Source: Elysia crispata (Eukaryota > Mollusca > Gastropoda > Plakobranchidae). From it: a stretch of DNA of 64,000 bases. The notes beneath the pieces were generated by a model, which saw only the letters and a list, made by a program, of their open reading frames with translations, was not told the origin of the DNA and made no database searches. A program made the translations under genes and the position numbers. This document shows, piece after piece, positions 38,110-51,400 of this stretch. Positions within the stretch are counted from its first letter, which is position 1, and every line of letters begins with the position of its first letter. The stretch is from contig JAWDGP010000881.1 in the NCBI GenBank assembly GCA_033675545.1, forward strand, positions 417,501 to 481,500, given 5' to 3'.

Positions 38110-39520
38110 TTTGGTCCACTGTTAAGATTCAGGTTAATAAATACTAAATACGGACTGATTCTAAACTGCAATAAACTGGGGTGGATTTTTATATGCTTCC
38201 AGTAAAAGATATAGAATAAAACAATTTTTCCAGAACAAAAAAAATGAAACACTATTTCATATTTTGAATTTTAATATAATTACATCATATTGCAGCAAGT
38301 AACTCAAATTAACTTTAAATAATTAAGACAACAATACAATGCTCATGCATTAACAAATTAGTCAAGGCTAATCTTAATGCTCTTGTTTTAATGAAAAATT
38401 TTTCTACATCTTTGGAAAGAGTGTCAATTTAACTGAAATGATCAAAACAAATTTATCAGGTAATAAACAGTTGAAGTTTGCCTTTAAGTTAAATGGCTGC
38501 ATAATGATTGAAGCAAGAAATAACAAAAAAAAAAATCCTAACAAAAAATCAGCAAGAAAGATATTTTGTAAGCTCAGTTTTTCATGGCCGAGTATATCTG
38601 AAGTTGAATATACATCTTACAATTGAGAAAAGTGATTTCTATAATACACAAAAAATGATGATTGAAAACAGAATAAACAAAAAATATTTGTTTCATGGCT
38701 TCTCTACATGAGCTTTTAAATTCACTCTTGCATACTTAAAAAGTAAAACGAACTTCAAACAACGCTCAAATTATCAGATATAAAACAAGTTGTCTGTGAA
38801 CAACTGATTCCCAAATTTCTCAATATAAATACATGAACATGTAAACTGCAATACTAGTCGGAGCTTAACTAGCACAAATTCTGAAAAAAATATGACACTT
38901 ACAAGTTCCTCCCCATAATCTCCATTATAGGTAATTAAAGATACACAATGTTCAAATCAGAACTTTTACACTCCAATTATAACAATTGAGACAATCAAAA
39001 AACTTTTTCAGAACTACTATTGGGCTACATTTTTCTGTGTTGTATCCTTCTTTGTACTCATAAAAAGCCTTGATCCTACTCATCTTTTAGAAAGGGTCAG
39101 ACGAATTAAAATGACACAATCCGTAAACGCTAAATATTATTAATCCCAATCTCTCTCGCTCCTCCCCCCTCTCTCTTTCTCTCTTAATAAATTAAAGAAA
39201 TCAGAATAGAGAATTATTGCCTATTCATACTGAAGCAGTAAAATATTGGCAGATCATTTACATGCAGCTTCTTTGCATCTTATTCCCATTGGACTTAAAC
39301 TATCCTCAAAATTATGAACATGAATAGATTAATATTGCTCCAATAATGGCAGTTTACATAAAAAAACAAAACAAAATCAAAGTACAAGTGCTATTCACCA
39401 AATTTGCTGAAGACATTTGAGAAATGTCAAGGGAGGGAGAAACCAAAAGATCTTTTTTTTTAAGCATTCAAGTTAGCTACTGGTACTTTTATAGTAAAAT
39501 TCAACATTGTTTTTAGCTTC
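38110..39520. other. Intergenic DNA, nothing recognised
   Basis: AT-rich unique sequence. The frames at 38438-38711 are Lys/Asn-rich and lack any similarity I can recognise. A short CT-rich tract is at about 39150-39185. Confidence 0.55.
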
Positions 39521-39523
39521 TTG

Positions 39524-39733
39524 GGTAGGTCCCAGTGTAGCTCTGTAACATCTGGCCTACCTCGCATTCAGACATGCCTGGCGTGATTTTCAACACTGTT
39601 GATTAGGCCTTCTGACAAGTCTGTGAGCAGGCTGGGCCTACAGAGCGATGCTGGGCAGGTACACAGAATTTAGTGTGGTCGTTTGCACCATGCGAGCTAG
39701 GTCAGATGCTGCAGAGCTACGCTGGGACCTGCC
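39524..39733. mobile_element. 210-bp palindromic MITE-like element with long inverted ends
   Basis: The left end ggtaggtcccagtgtagctc continues tgtaacatctggcctacctcgcat. The right end, inverted, reads ggcaggtcccagcgtagctc then tgcagcatctgacctagctcgcat. This gives about 44 bp of inverted repeat with few mismatches, around a GC-richer centre. No coding frame and no clear target duplication were found. One copy only was seen in the window. Confidence 0.75.
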
Positions 39734-41499
39734 TTATTCTTGTTCAACAATTATTCCATACAATAATATTGCTATGGTTTGAAGACTTCTTTTGTTTGAG
39801 GATACGTTCATGGTTTTAATAAATCATATCCCCTGCCCAAAAAAAAACCCCAAACAACACACATTTTATCCCTTGTAGGATCCACAACACCATCTGACTT
39901 GAAAATCAATATCTGATCATGTGCATTTTAAATCTCTCTTTCCAGCTTCAACTTTCATTACTCTCTGAACACAGAGACTGTATCTGTGGGTTAAATAGTA
40001 AGAACTCCACAAACATAAAAGCAGTGGCTGACTGAGGTAGAAATAGAGGAAGCAAATAGCAAAGGTGAAATAAATTGATAATTCTTTAAGTACAATAAAA
40101 GAGTGTATCATCCAGTACACCCAGCAATAATAGTACACAAAGCGCTGTTGGAAAAATAAAAAAACAAAGGAGCAATCAAACAAAATTTACATTAATTGCA
40201 AAGGAATGGAAAATTTGTTTCCTACGAGTCTTGAAAGAATATCATTAGCACTACGGTGTTTCTTGTAGCAGATGATATACATGTACTTATTTCCTTACAG
40301 AATCCAATGTGTCTCTTTATCTTAAATAATAGATTCATTTACACTTAAGATAAGGAAAGTCTCCTTATCTTAGACAGGGAGAAAAATTTTGATTTATTTA
40401 TCTATATGAGCTGCTAGTAGCAATAATAGCCTACTTCTACCCAAACAATAAGTGTTACACGAAACTGCAACCTCTGAACAGTAAAAACTTGACCTAAATA
40501 TACATGTACCGTAAACCTGACACCAGAGTGTCTCTTGCTCGAATTGATTTGAGACTCATAACCAAGAGACTTCCAAGATTATTTCCCCTCGTGTGGTAGT
40601 ATCTGTACAGAATGATTCAGCAGAAACATCATTGTGATCATGCAGGCCTCAATTTTTGTTTCCTTTGCCCCAGTATTTTTGCACAAATTCATAATTCACT
40701 AAGGTTCAACACACAAGTATACATGTGAAACTTGTTGAGCAGGTTATCTGACTCTAGTCAAGGTGATTTTACATTTTTACACCCCTAAAATGGGATGATT
40801 AAGATAGTTTAGAAATCAACATACAAAGTGAACTGAGGGAGGTATCGTTGAGAAGGTTCAAGGTTATCCGACTCCAGGCTAAACCGAACTACAGACTGGG
40901 AATCATATCAATCAAGACTCAAAACAAGAAAAATGGACCAGCTAATTCTGCTTGTGTAGCTGGAGCCAAATCTAGATTTTTGCTAAGCCTATGTCTGATG
41001 ATATTAGATGCTGAAAAGATGCGTTAGGTTTGCTGAAGACACTTGTGACAAAAAAAAATAAAACTGCTTTGTAAACAAATGTCCTTACCTCTACCACACA
41101 CAATTTTTCCACGATACAGCCAAAGATACTAATTTTCATCAAACTTAACTGCAGCATTTCTATAGTCAGAGCTACTTCATATCTTAAATATTTGACAAAG
41201 ACCCATATGATAGCTGATAGTAAAGTAAAACATGATTACACTGAACACTGATCCCTTTAAGTTTAACTCATCCACTTTCCCCTTCTGATTCTCTCCTTAT
41301 TCCCTTGTTATTCCTACATTTTCTTCAAAGTTTTAACACATATTCTTCAAACAATCAGTCCTTAATTAGAGAAAGAAAATGTTCGCATTTTAAGAAATTT
41401 GAGGCAGTAACTTTAAAACAAAAAAAAATTTTTTTTCATCACATTCACAGATCTTAAATTTCGATCTAGTGCTCTACAGAGCTATTGCTATTCTTCAAA

Positions 41500-41690
41500 C
41501 AAGCACACGCTACCTCTCCCTTTCACTACGTCGACAGGAGGCCTAGCCTTTGATCCCTAGTCGCCAGGGAGAGAGACCCGCCCTCTCACGTCCCACCTTA
41601 CTGTTCCCTAGTCCTATGCACCCAGCACCAGATGTCTGTCTGTGCTGCTAGGTCTATCTGTCGCTAAGACTTCAAAGGAGCTGGATGTAA
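41500..41690. other. GC-richer segment of unknown nature
   Basis: About 190 bp is clearly richer in C and G than its surroundings (ctacctctccctttcactac, gacccgccctctcacgtccc, cacccagcaccagatg). No frame, no inverted ends and no Pol III boxes were recognised. It could be an unlisted short interspersed element. Confidence 0.35.
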
Positions 41691-41834
41691 TCAAGATTTG
41701 CTTATTTAATGTATACAAGACATGGGAAATTATGACACTGACAGTTAAATGACTAAATCTGTCTGGACCTACACCTTGCTGAACCAATCAGTGCATAGGT
41801 GTGGAATAAAGCATTCAGGTAAGATCTCTTTATT

Positions 41835-41905
41835 GATGGTTAGGAAGCAAGATAACTAAAAAAGTAGAATATTGGACTGACAATAGTGAGCTTTGGATTC
41901 AATCC
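41835..41905 (+). mobile_element. Possible tRNA-derived SINE head
   Basis: The segment ggttaggaagcaagataact, then agaatattggactgacaata and ggattcaatcctt has the order of a tRNA-like SINE head, with the last block resembling a B box (ggttcaaatcc). The A-box part is diverged and no clear 3' tail follows. Low confidence. Confidence 0.3.
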
Positions 41906-42666
41906 TTTATCTGGTCCACTGACAGAATTAGGTCTAGCTTGGTTCAAACAGACAACCCTGTATGGATTAGAGATTATTCAGTCATAAGCAAGATTCATTG
42001 TATTTGAACGTCAAATTCAGACTGAATTTATGCCTAGCTAGAGAGAAATTTGCCACTGTAATCTGAATGTAGACCTGGAGACAAGATCTAGCATAAAGAG
42101 TTCAAGATCCGATAGGCGCTGGGGTTTGGAGACATGTTTTCACATAAAATGAGTTGGGAATGACAGATCAGGTTGCTCAGATATACCTCAATTGGCTATT
42201 TTAAATAAATAAGGCAAATTGTACAGAAAAAAAAAAGAGCATCTATACGTTGTTGACTTAACATACTATAAAATATTCAAATTCTGTCCCAAATGCAAAC
42301 CCAGTTCTAAACATAGAATGTTCAAAAACATAAAAATTTCCCAATGAATTTAAGAAACCTGCGCTTGACTATATCTTTAGAGTTAAACACTGTCTCAAAC
42401 AATTGAAAACTATATTTACGACTGTTTCATCAAATTTGAGAAAGCTAGGATTAATTATATAATTTTTCCCTTAAACTTAGTTAAAGTAAAAAGAAGGAAC
42501 ACTTTGAATTTAAGTTAAATGGAACATGGGGGAGAAATCATCAGGATATTGTCCCTCAAGCAAAATAAAAATCCAATATAGTATTAAGTTTTTATGTTCA
42601 TTCAACATTTTTTAATGATATAGATTGAAGTTTTAAAACTTTTTTTTTAAATATTGGTTACATCAA

Positions 42667-43040
42667 TCAATCAGGTGCCCTGCTATTCAGAGCAGACAAT
42701 TTAATTTTCCACATATAGGTATCTCGATCCCTCATTGCTTTTAGTGTATCTGTCACTCGTCCTACGTTCAGCCACTCGGTTAGTCCACCCAAAATCTTTT
42801 CTCTATGTTTTTCCCCTCTGCGTTTTTCTTCAATCATTTGAGTTGTCATAAGATGATCTAGTTTCTCTCTTCTCAGCACATGGCCAAAAAGGTTGCTTTA
42901 CAATATTCACATAGTCTATTAATCCGTGATATTGTTATGTCAGCCCCTTGTAACAGTTTCTTTGTTTCCTTTGCAGTCTTTGAGATTCTTAGCACTCTCC
43001 ATGCCATATTGCTATTGCTTCTACTTTCTTTGGTTACGTA
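42667..43040 (-). mobile_element. RTE/BovB-like LINE, C-terminal fragment
   Basis: The minus strand encodes the tail of a LINE endonuclease-reverse transcriptase. WRVLRISKTAKET...DITISRINRLCEYCKATF is followed, after a frameshift, by LRREKLDHLMTTQMIEEKR and LTEWLNVGRVTDTLKAMRD. This matches the common animal LINE tail MRREKLEHLVTTGMIEGKR...GLTKWLKVGR. It is 5'-truncated with at least one frameshift. The same family recurs at 48300-49790 on the opposite strand. Confidence 0.8.
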
Positions 43041-43049
43041 ACAATTCAA

Positions 43050-45215
43050 AAATTTTTTTTTCGCAATATTTCAAATGACTCAAGGCTTATGTTTATTTGC
43101 TATCAAATATTTCAAGTTTTTAACACTATAAATGTCAAGACCGGTGAAAATAAAGATTTTCATTAGGTACCTTCACTACTAACAAAATGCAACATAAATA
43201 TTACTGCTTCCATGGTTCATCTCAGACTTTGCCTCTTTGACTAATCCACTTACTACAAACTTAGTACTTAATATAATACTTTAAAGTTCATTTTAGAATG
43301 GATCACGGATCAAAGTTTCTCTTTCAATATTTTGAAGGATGAAAGAAGACTCTGCTTTATATTTTCAACACATAAAAAAGAAATAAATCAAAAGGAAGGC
43401 ATAGTTTAAAAAAATGGCTTTGCTGTTTCAGTTAACAGATCTTAGGAATTAACATGTGAGTAAATTATTATGCTTTGTGTAATATGCGAGGTGGCCTGCA
43501 ATTTTCAGGCTCAATGATTAGTTTGGACAAATGTGATTTCCACATTTTCTGAAAGCCCAATAAATGCTATGCATTAAACAGTGAAAATTTGTTAAATATT
43601 TTAATATTTGGCTGAGATATGACTCGAAAGGTTGGGGAATGAGAAACTGAGAAAAACTCATTTTATGTTAAGGACAGCTTTCTTACAGAGTTGCAGGTAC
43701 CTTACTAAAAAAAAAATAAAAAAAAATAAAAAAAAAACCCAATGCTTCGAGACCTTTTGACTTGATAGAAAAATGGATGATTGTTTATGAGAAACTAAAA
43801 ATCTGATAATTTCAAACAATCCATTTCTTAGGTTTGAAGTCCCTTAGCTCAAAACAAAAGTTTTCGGCGCAAGTCTAAAAAACCCAGGCCACCTTACATA
43901 TGATAAATACAGGTTTTCATACAGATTCATGTTGACCATGTCTTCATATAAGCACTGAATTTTAAGCTACTGGAACTCCATCCTTGTAATCCCACACAAA
44001 ATTTCAATCCTAATCCTGAATTTAATACAATTGTATTCTTTAAGTCTAAATGCAAAACATCCATCCTCAATGTTAGTTCTTATAGTATTTACAATTACAA
44101 AAAAAAAAAGTATGATGGTCTATTCACATCCATTAGTAAAAAAAATAATTGTACATTATATATATATATCAATGAAAAAATTGCGCATGATCATAAGGGT
44201 GCTTCAAGTTGAAAATAATGTTAAGAGTACAACATGACCTTGTAGCCACTAAATGAACTCCAGACCGGGATAGATATTATATACAATATTTAAAATCTTA
44301 AGGATGTTTCGTAAGAATCCAGTTAAATGACACCCTGAGATTAAATATCCATAATGAAAAATAAAAATGTAATGAGCTGTTGTCTAGGCTAGTTATATTC
44401 AACAATGGTATTAAAAGTTCATGCAGTTCACATCATTCATACAAGCTGTAAACCCTATTCTATGAACGGCACCATAGTGTCAGTCGCCGGGGCTGGGATG
44501 CGTGTGCGTATTAAATAGACTCATAAATGGTCCTGATATCTATCCTTTAACTCAAACGATCCAGATAATTATATGCCTCCACCTACCCATCTTTATCTAG
44601 AAGTAGAACCTAGATATCTCTATAATTCTTATTAGAAACACAAAATTTAGATAAAGGACTTAAATGCTTTTGGAATAAAGGAAATTGACTAATTCCATAC
44701 TTTCCAAATCTGTTTTAGTTCCTTTCCACCACTTATTAGAAAGCTTTGAATTTTTGCATTCAGTGCATGAAAATGCACTGTCTTGCAGGAATTCTTAGCT
44801 GGGCAGATATTAAAGCTACATCATAATGAAAGTGTTAAAACAAATTTGTAAGCCTAAAAGATTTCTCTAGTAACCTTTTGATTCAAGTCAAGATGCTGTA
44901 AATATCTAGGCCCTAGATCTAGAATCTATGTTGAAGCAACCTATTAAGGTTCTTAACTTAGATCTTGTATTATATCATGTAGATCTAGATATAGATTTAT
45001 TCCAGACAGTTTTAGATCTGCCGCTGTCTACATTGTGTGCATACTTTCAGTTTCATTCCTGTCATCTCTGCCCAGCTATGCTTACAGGAAACAGGTCCCA
45101 CATTTGATTTTTTCTTTTAAGAAAAAAATCATCACATGTTTGAATTCAATTTTCAAAAAATACTATTTTGCTGAAAAATAATATTACCACTCCAATCTTT
45201 AGGCCAATTTACAAC
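43050..45215. other. Intergenic DNA downstream of SIRT7
   Basis: AT-rich with A-runs (about 43700-43740) and a short TA run (about 44158-44170). No gene is recognised; the frame at 44031-44237 has no supporting feature. Around 44790-44820 the string gaattcttagctg...ttaaagctacat is shared with about 59985-60015, a possible repeat remnant. Confidence 0.5.
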
Positions 45216-45221
45216 TTTATT
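45216..45221 (-). terminator. Candidate polyadenylation signal of SIRT7
   Basis: AATAAA on the minus strand about 190 bases after the SIRT7 stop codon. Motif only. Confidence 0.45.
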
Positions 45222-45406
45222 TCCAATTTGATGTTCCTATGTGGTCTAGAAATGCTCGGTTAGATGGTCCTCATTTTTTGCCTAGTATGTAGATTTCGAA
45301 TACACCCAAGAATGGAGTTTGCCAACCATTCCGTTTACTTTCAAACATTTTACTTGCAAAGCTTTCTTTCATGAAAACTACAAAGTCCAATCTCATTTAC
45401 CCTGAT

Positions 45407-48400
45407 CTATTTCCTCTTTTTCTTGAGACCTAGGCCTTTTCCAAACCACCCCGGTACTGATGATGGACCACATTTTGGGTTACTGACTTTTTTACATATG
45501 TTCTCAAGCCCAACTTGCTTGCCTTCTATTTTCACATGATTCAAAATACCTTTGGTTAAGTTTTTGTTTTGAGACATTTTCTTTGTTTTGAGTTCTCTGA
45601 TTCTTGTTTCATTTTTAGGACATATTAAACTTTTATCGCAGCAAGAAGTTAAGGGTTTATCTCCTGTAGATTTTACAGAGAGTAGGGAGAGGGGTGTTAC
45701 GGTAGACTGACTAGACAATGACAGTTTGGAAGATCTGGGTGACAATGGTATTCTTTCCTCAACTGGAGATGTCAATTTGTTAAAACTAGCAGCACTATAA
45801 GATAGCATATTCTCATGCGACTCAAACTGTCCACTATTATTACCTCTGTAATATCTGACAGATTTAGATAATTCTTGTGAATGCTTTTGATCTATCCCGT
45901 TCAGTCCTGAGATTGAATCATCATCAAGGCACACAGATAACACTTTGGTTGCATCTGCCTGTTTTGAAAGAGACATTCCATCCTTGACATCTTTTTGTGC
46001 ATTGTTTAAAGCCAGATTGCAAACCACAGGCTCTAGAGCTGAAGACAATATGCTGTTTACAAATGGCTCGTTGGTCTTAAGGACAGTCCCCAGGCTCAGA
46101 GTTTGCCAGCTGCTTGTTGCTTTATGGTCAAGCACTTGAGCATCAGGGTTTTCAGGAAGGTCCCAAGTAGTTGGGTTTTCACTCAGCATGTCCATGGTAA
46201 GAATCTCACATCCAACTGGCAGCTGTAACTCCAGTGTAACATCCTCTACTTCTGTTCCTTTGTTACTACTAGCAGTTGAGCCCAAAAAATGAGATGATAC
46301 TTCTGGCAAAGTGTAGATGGTCTCCATCTCATCCATATTCAAAACACACATGGGAGCAGAGATGGTACCAGATGGGACTGGAGCAACACTGAGGCTGCTG
46401 TGAGCAGTGCCAAGTGTGCACATCCCAGTGCTATTTTGGCCTGGTGTAGAAATGGGAGATTGCTTTTTGTCAGTTGTTTTAGTATTTTTTGATAAATATA
46501 TCTTTCCATTCAGTGAATTGCTAGGTTCTGACAAACTACTGTCTGAAGTATCACAGCTTGTATGAGAAGGCACATTGGTGGATCTATGTTCCTGAACTGA
46601 TGCATCCAGGGATATAATACTTTTACTGGGTAAAAAAATAGATGTCTCTGATGTTTTACAGCCATTCCCTCTGTCTTGGAAATATGAATGATCAAGATTT
46701 ACATTCCTCTCAAACTGAGAACCGCTTTTAAGACCTGGAACACTTTTTGAAGTTGCCTTGTGCGTATCCTCTGTGGATTGAGGAAAACTATTCACTGGAA
46801 TAGATAGTGGTTGGCCCAAGTCATTCACATACGTTAAAAGTACAGGAAAGGGTGAAACATCTTCATCAATATCTAGAAAATGAGGCATACTAGTGCTGCT
46901 ACTTGAGACAAAAGTTGAAAGTTCATTTTTTTCATTCAAGTTATCTAGAGAAGGACTGTTGACATTCTCTATGATGTTCTGCTTAGGAGCATGGTATATA
47001 CTGGGTGACTCTGCTGGCACATCCAAGTTGACAACTACAATAGTTGGCAAACTGTCCTCCTCAGGAGAAGATATTATCGTACTGCTTGTAGTGGTTGGAC
47101 CTATTTGTTCAAAGTCATTTTCTCTAATATCACTTGGCCAAGACTTTAAGATGATTGGTTCAGATGAATTGATGACAGGAGCAGATGTCATGAACACTTC
47201 CTGAGCAGCAGTAGCGCTGACAACACCAGCGCAAGCTAAAGAGTTAGTCAGAGGTAGTGGATTGAGCAAATGGTTGTTGGAAGAAGAGAATATACCAAGG
47301 GGTGTAGGTTTGATTTGACAGACAGAGCTTAAATCGATAATACTGACAGAACAGTTACCCCCAGCTTCAACTTCAGAAGCTGAAACCTGTGGCAATATAG
47401 GTGAAATGCTTTCTTTACTAGGATACTGAGTGGGGGTCTCTGTTGTTAACATGCTACAAGCTGGAAGGCATTTGTTCAAAGAGATTTCTTCTTCTAAGCT
47501 GACGGTCACTTTAACTTGGTCACCAATCTCTGGATCAACATTCACGGCAGTGCTGCTGTATGGTGTTTCCAATTCACACTTGGTCTTTGAGAGGCAGGCA
47601 CTTTGTTCATACTCTATATCATTTGGCTGCTTCCCTTTGTTCTTTGAATTCTTGCTTTGCCTTGAAGGTTTGGCTAGTTGTGATGGTGGGATGAGAATCT
47701 TCTTGCTAGTTGTTTTTACCTCAATGGCTCGCAATGGGGTACATATGCGGAAGATTGGATCCAGTTCTCTGGAAAAAAATAAGAAATCAATGAATTTCCT
47801 TTTTAATTTGAATTGTGAGTTTAGAAGATCCTTGCTGCAAGAGTAAAACCAGATAAATTCCTTCAATATTTAGTGCTCAGAATCTCATATGGAATCCTGA
47901 AAAAAGGACCCTTTTCAGCCCAGAAATATTATGATTTTTTCTATAATATTGTAAAGAACAGGAAATCAGCTACATAGTCCCAATTCTTTGAAATAGATGT
48001 TTAACATTTATAATAAAAAATACTTTAAAACCAGCTTTAAAGAATCAATACATTTAGATTAATACCTCATCAGGTATTGAGTAATATAAAACCATATGGT
48101 TTCTTGCTTCTCTTAGAACATTTCCTTTACTTCAATAGTCTTCATATATTGTATGTGTTTATAGTGTACACCTCTTACTGCAAATTACAACGCCTGATTT
48201 TAATTTTTTTTTTTAATGACAATGGATACCTAAAGTTAAAAAAAAAACAGTGACATCATTATGGGATAAGAAAAAGTCCTAGACAGATGAGCAGAGTAAA
48301 TAAGTGAAACTTTTGAAGACCACAGAAAGGATTACAATATAATAAAGAGCAGTTTTGCCAGGTCACCTATCATGAAGGATGAGATGTGGGCAATGATAAG

Positions 48401-51400
48401 AAAGATGAAATCAGGCCCATTCAGTACATCAGTGGAACTTTTAGAAGCGCTTGAAGACTTTGGAACTGATAAGACCGCAACATTATTTAAGCTATGATAC
48501 AGGTCAGATTTCACCAGACATCTCCAAGTCCAAATCTATATTTATAGCACTGTCAAAGAAACCACGGGCAAGAGAGCGTAATTCGCAAAGAACAATCATC
48601 CTTATGAGTCATAACACCATAAAATACAACTCAAAAAGCGGTAACAGCAGTGGAACAGGGTAGCTACAACAAATTCTATCTACATCCAGAAATAGCAGAT
48701 GAACAGTGTGGCTTTGTGGAGGGAAAAGGTACAACAAATGCAATCTACACTCTTCAAACTACAATTGAATAAGCTACGGAAGTACAAAATGAAGCATCAC
48801 TGTGCTTCATTGACTTCATCAAGGCATTTGACAGCATGATATCATAAGATAATCACACAACTAACACCGTTGAAGATGAATGGAAAAGATCTTTACATGA
48901 TCAAAAACATACACTGGGTACCATACAGACAGCAGTAAAGGAAATTGATGGGAAAGTCAGTTTTAAAAAAATGAAGACAGGTGTTGGACAAGGGTGTGTG
49001 CTTTCCACAGACCTTTTCTCTCTCTAGAGTGAAGTAATTTTGTGAAACCTAGAAGCATACCAGGAATTAAAGTAGTAAACAACTTGAGATATGCATATGA
49101 CACTGTATTACTTGCAGAAAATAAAGAACAGTTGCAGCGATAAAGAATGTTGTTAAAGAAGAAAACAGAAAGAAAGGGTAGAAATTGAATAACAAAAAGA
49201 CAGAACTGTGGTCGTCAGTAAAACAATGAATGTCCACAGATCAACATCTTGATCAACAAGATTAAACACAAGGGATCATTTCAAATAATTGGATACTTCA
49301 ATATCAAGTGATGGTCGCTCATCACCGTAATTGCATCTAGAATAGCAAGAGCAAAAATGAGTTTCTAGAGAATGAAATTCGTACTGACAAATGCATACAT
49401 CTCCAGCTGAACCTATTCTGATATGTGTATGTGAGGCCTGGGCAATTTCAAAACACCTACAAAAGAAACTGGAAGCATCAGAAATGTGGTTTCTATGGAG
49501 AATGGACTGCAAAGAAATAAAAAACAACAGTGTTTCGAGAAGCTGACAAAACAAGATCACTTATTAATAGAATACGTAAACGTCAAGCAATGTGAATAAA
49601 AGAGAGAAACTGAAACAACTGAAATCATCAAAGGAAAATGCAGCTGGGAAAACAGCAATAAAAGATGTTGGATAGACTAAGAAAGTGGCAAAATGTGGGA
49701 CAAGTGACATACACTAAAAGTTTGAAGGGATCGAGATACATGGAAGGCCATGATTACCCACTTCAGAGCATGGCATTGATTGAAGGTGATTCATAGCCAT
49801 TTTTTTACCTGCAGAAAAATACCATCTTTTCCTTACCTTTGATACTCGGGAACTTCTTGGTCCAGCAGTTTCATAACCATCCTCATGACTGAGTCACAGC
49901 GACCTGGGAGTGAGAAAAATCATGCATGGCAAGGTATAGGGTAGTTTTAAAATGCTTATCTCTTACATCTGACATCTTAAGTTTTTCATTTCTCATGAAG
50001 CCTTGGATGCCAAAAAAAAAAATTCCTAGAGCCTAGCTGTAAAAGAAATATGAGAAAAGACTTAATCAGAGAGATAAGAGTATCAAAAACTGAAGATTAA
50101 TCACAGGTCAAACACAAACTCAAAATCTTTGCACAATCAACATAAACTGCATTAATGAAGAAAAAAAAAATTATTCAATATTAATTGAATCAGATTCAGA
50201 CTCTTTTTTTAGCACTATTATGCCATTCAACTTTTTAACATGCTAGAAAGCTAATTTAAATTATTCAAAAACTTTTTAGTCTTCAGTAAAAAAAATGTGC
50301 TGATACATCAAAGCTGAGAGCACAGACAAAGATAATCACTTCAGCACCAGCTCATTTAAGTGGCACATGTGGCTCTTACTTTGTACTAGAGTGTCTTAAG
50401 TTGGGGTGGACCTTTTATACAAATAATCTGCACAGCAACACGTGCCCTAAACACTGTAAGTTTTTTAACCTGCAAAATATTTACAAAGCTAGAAAAAACG
50501 AAGCCAAGTCTGTGAAGGTATTGATTATATATTTATCAAGGCCGAAAAGCACAGATGACGATGGAATGTACCATTGATCTTGAGGGAAGCAACATCATCT
50601 TTTGGTGTCCACTGCAAATTCACGATGGCCAACTTGGGGCGCAAGTGTGGTTTCTTGTCCATACACCATAAGCATTGATACTTTTTGAGAACCTGTAGAT
50701 TTCGATGAAAAACACTCACATGACTTTCTATGTAGATTCTTCCCACAACCAATCCTTCTTAAAGAATCAGTTGATAACTATCTTTTTTTTCATAATAATA
50801 AGGTTTGCATGAAGCAAGCACATGCTATTCGCCATCAGCAAAGAAAACTTGATCTACCTCCTTCTATTTTGTAGATGCAAAGGCTTGTTTTATGCAGCAA
50901 AACTTGTTTCTGGTTAAATGAGATTTTATACATCACTATGAGATAGAAAATTAAAAAAAAAAACCTTTAATCTTGACAACGCTATGAAAATGATCATGAC
51001 TGCAAGATAACATGGAATTAAAGCAGGAAAAAGGAATTAATGAAATGAGAAGCACATTTTCTATGCCATATATAATTTAAAAAGTGAATATGATGCATAC
51101 CAGTGTTACTATGATAACAGATATGTGTAAATAGGCAATCTTCAAAATTGGAAAGCATTAACATCAAATTTTACCAGCAGGTCAATGAAATTAAGATTTA
51201 TAGACAATTTAACAGAAACTGTAATATGAAGTCTTTCTTTACACTATGTTGTGTAAAACATTGAAAATACCAAATGTCATGGTAGCTATGATAGAGATCA
51301 TTGACCTCAGAAAGTATAGAGCATTAAAGGATAAATAGACTGTATAATTAAAAATGAGATTGAAACCTTCAGGCTGGAGCCCAAGCACAATATGAGATCT

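Noticed and set aside
47769-47866. Start of the SIRT7 terminal open frame as an independent protein start
   Set aside because: A splice acceptor lies at 47769-47770 and the upstream 32 codons are intron read-through.
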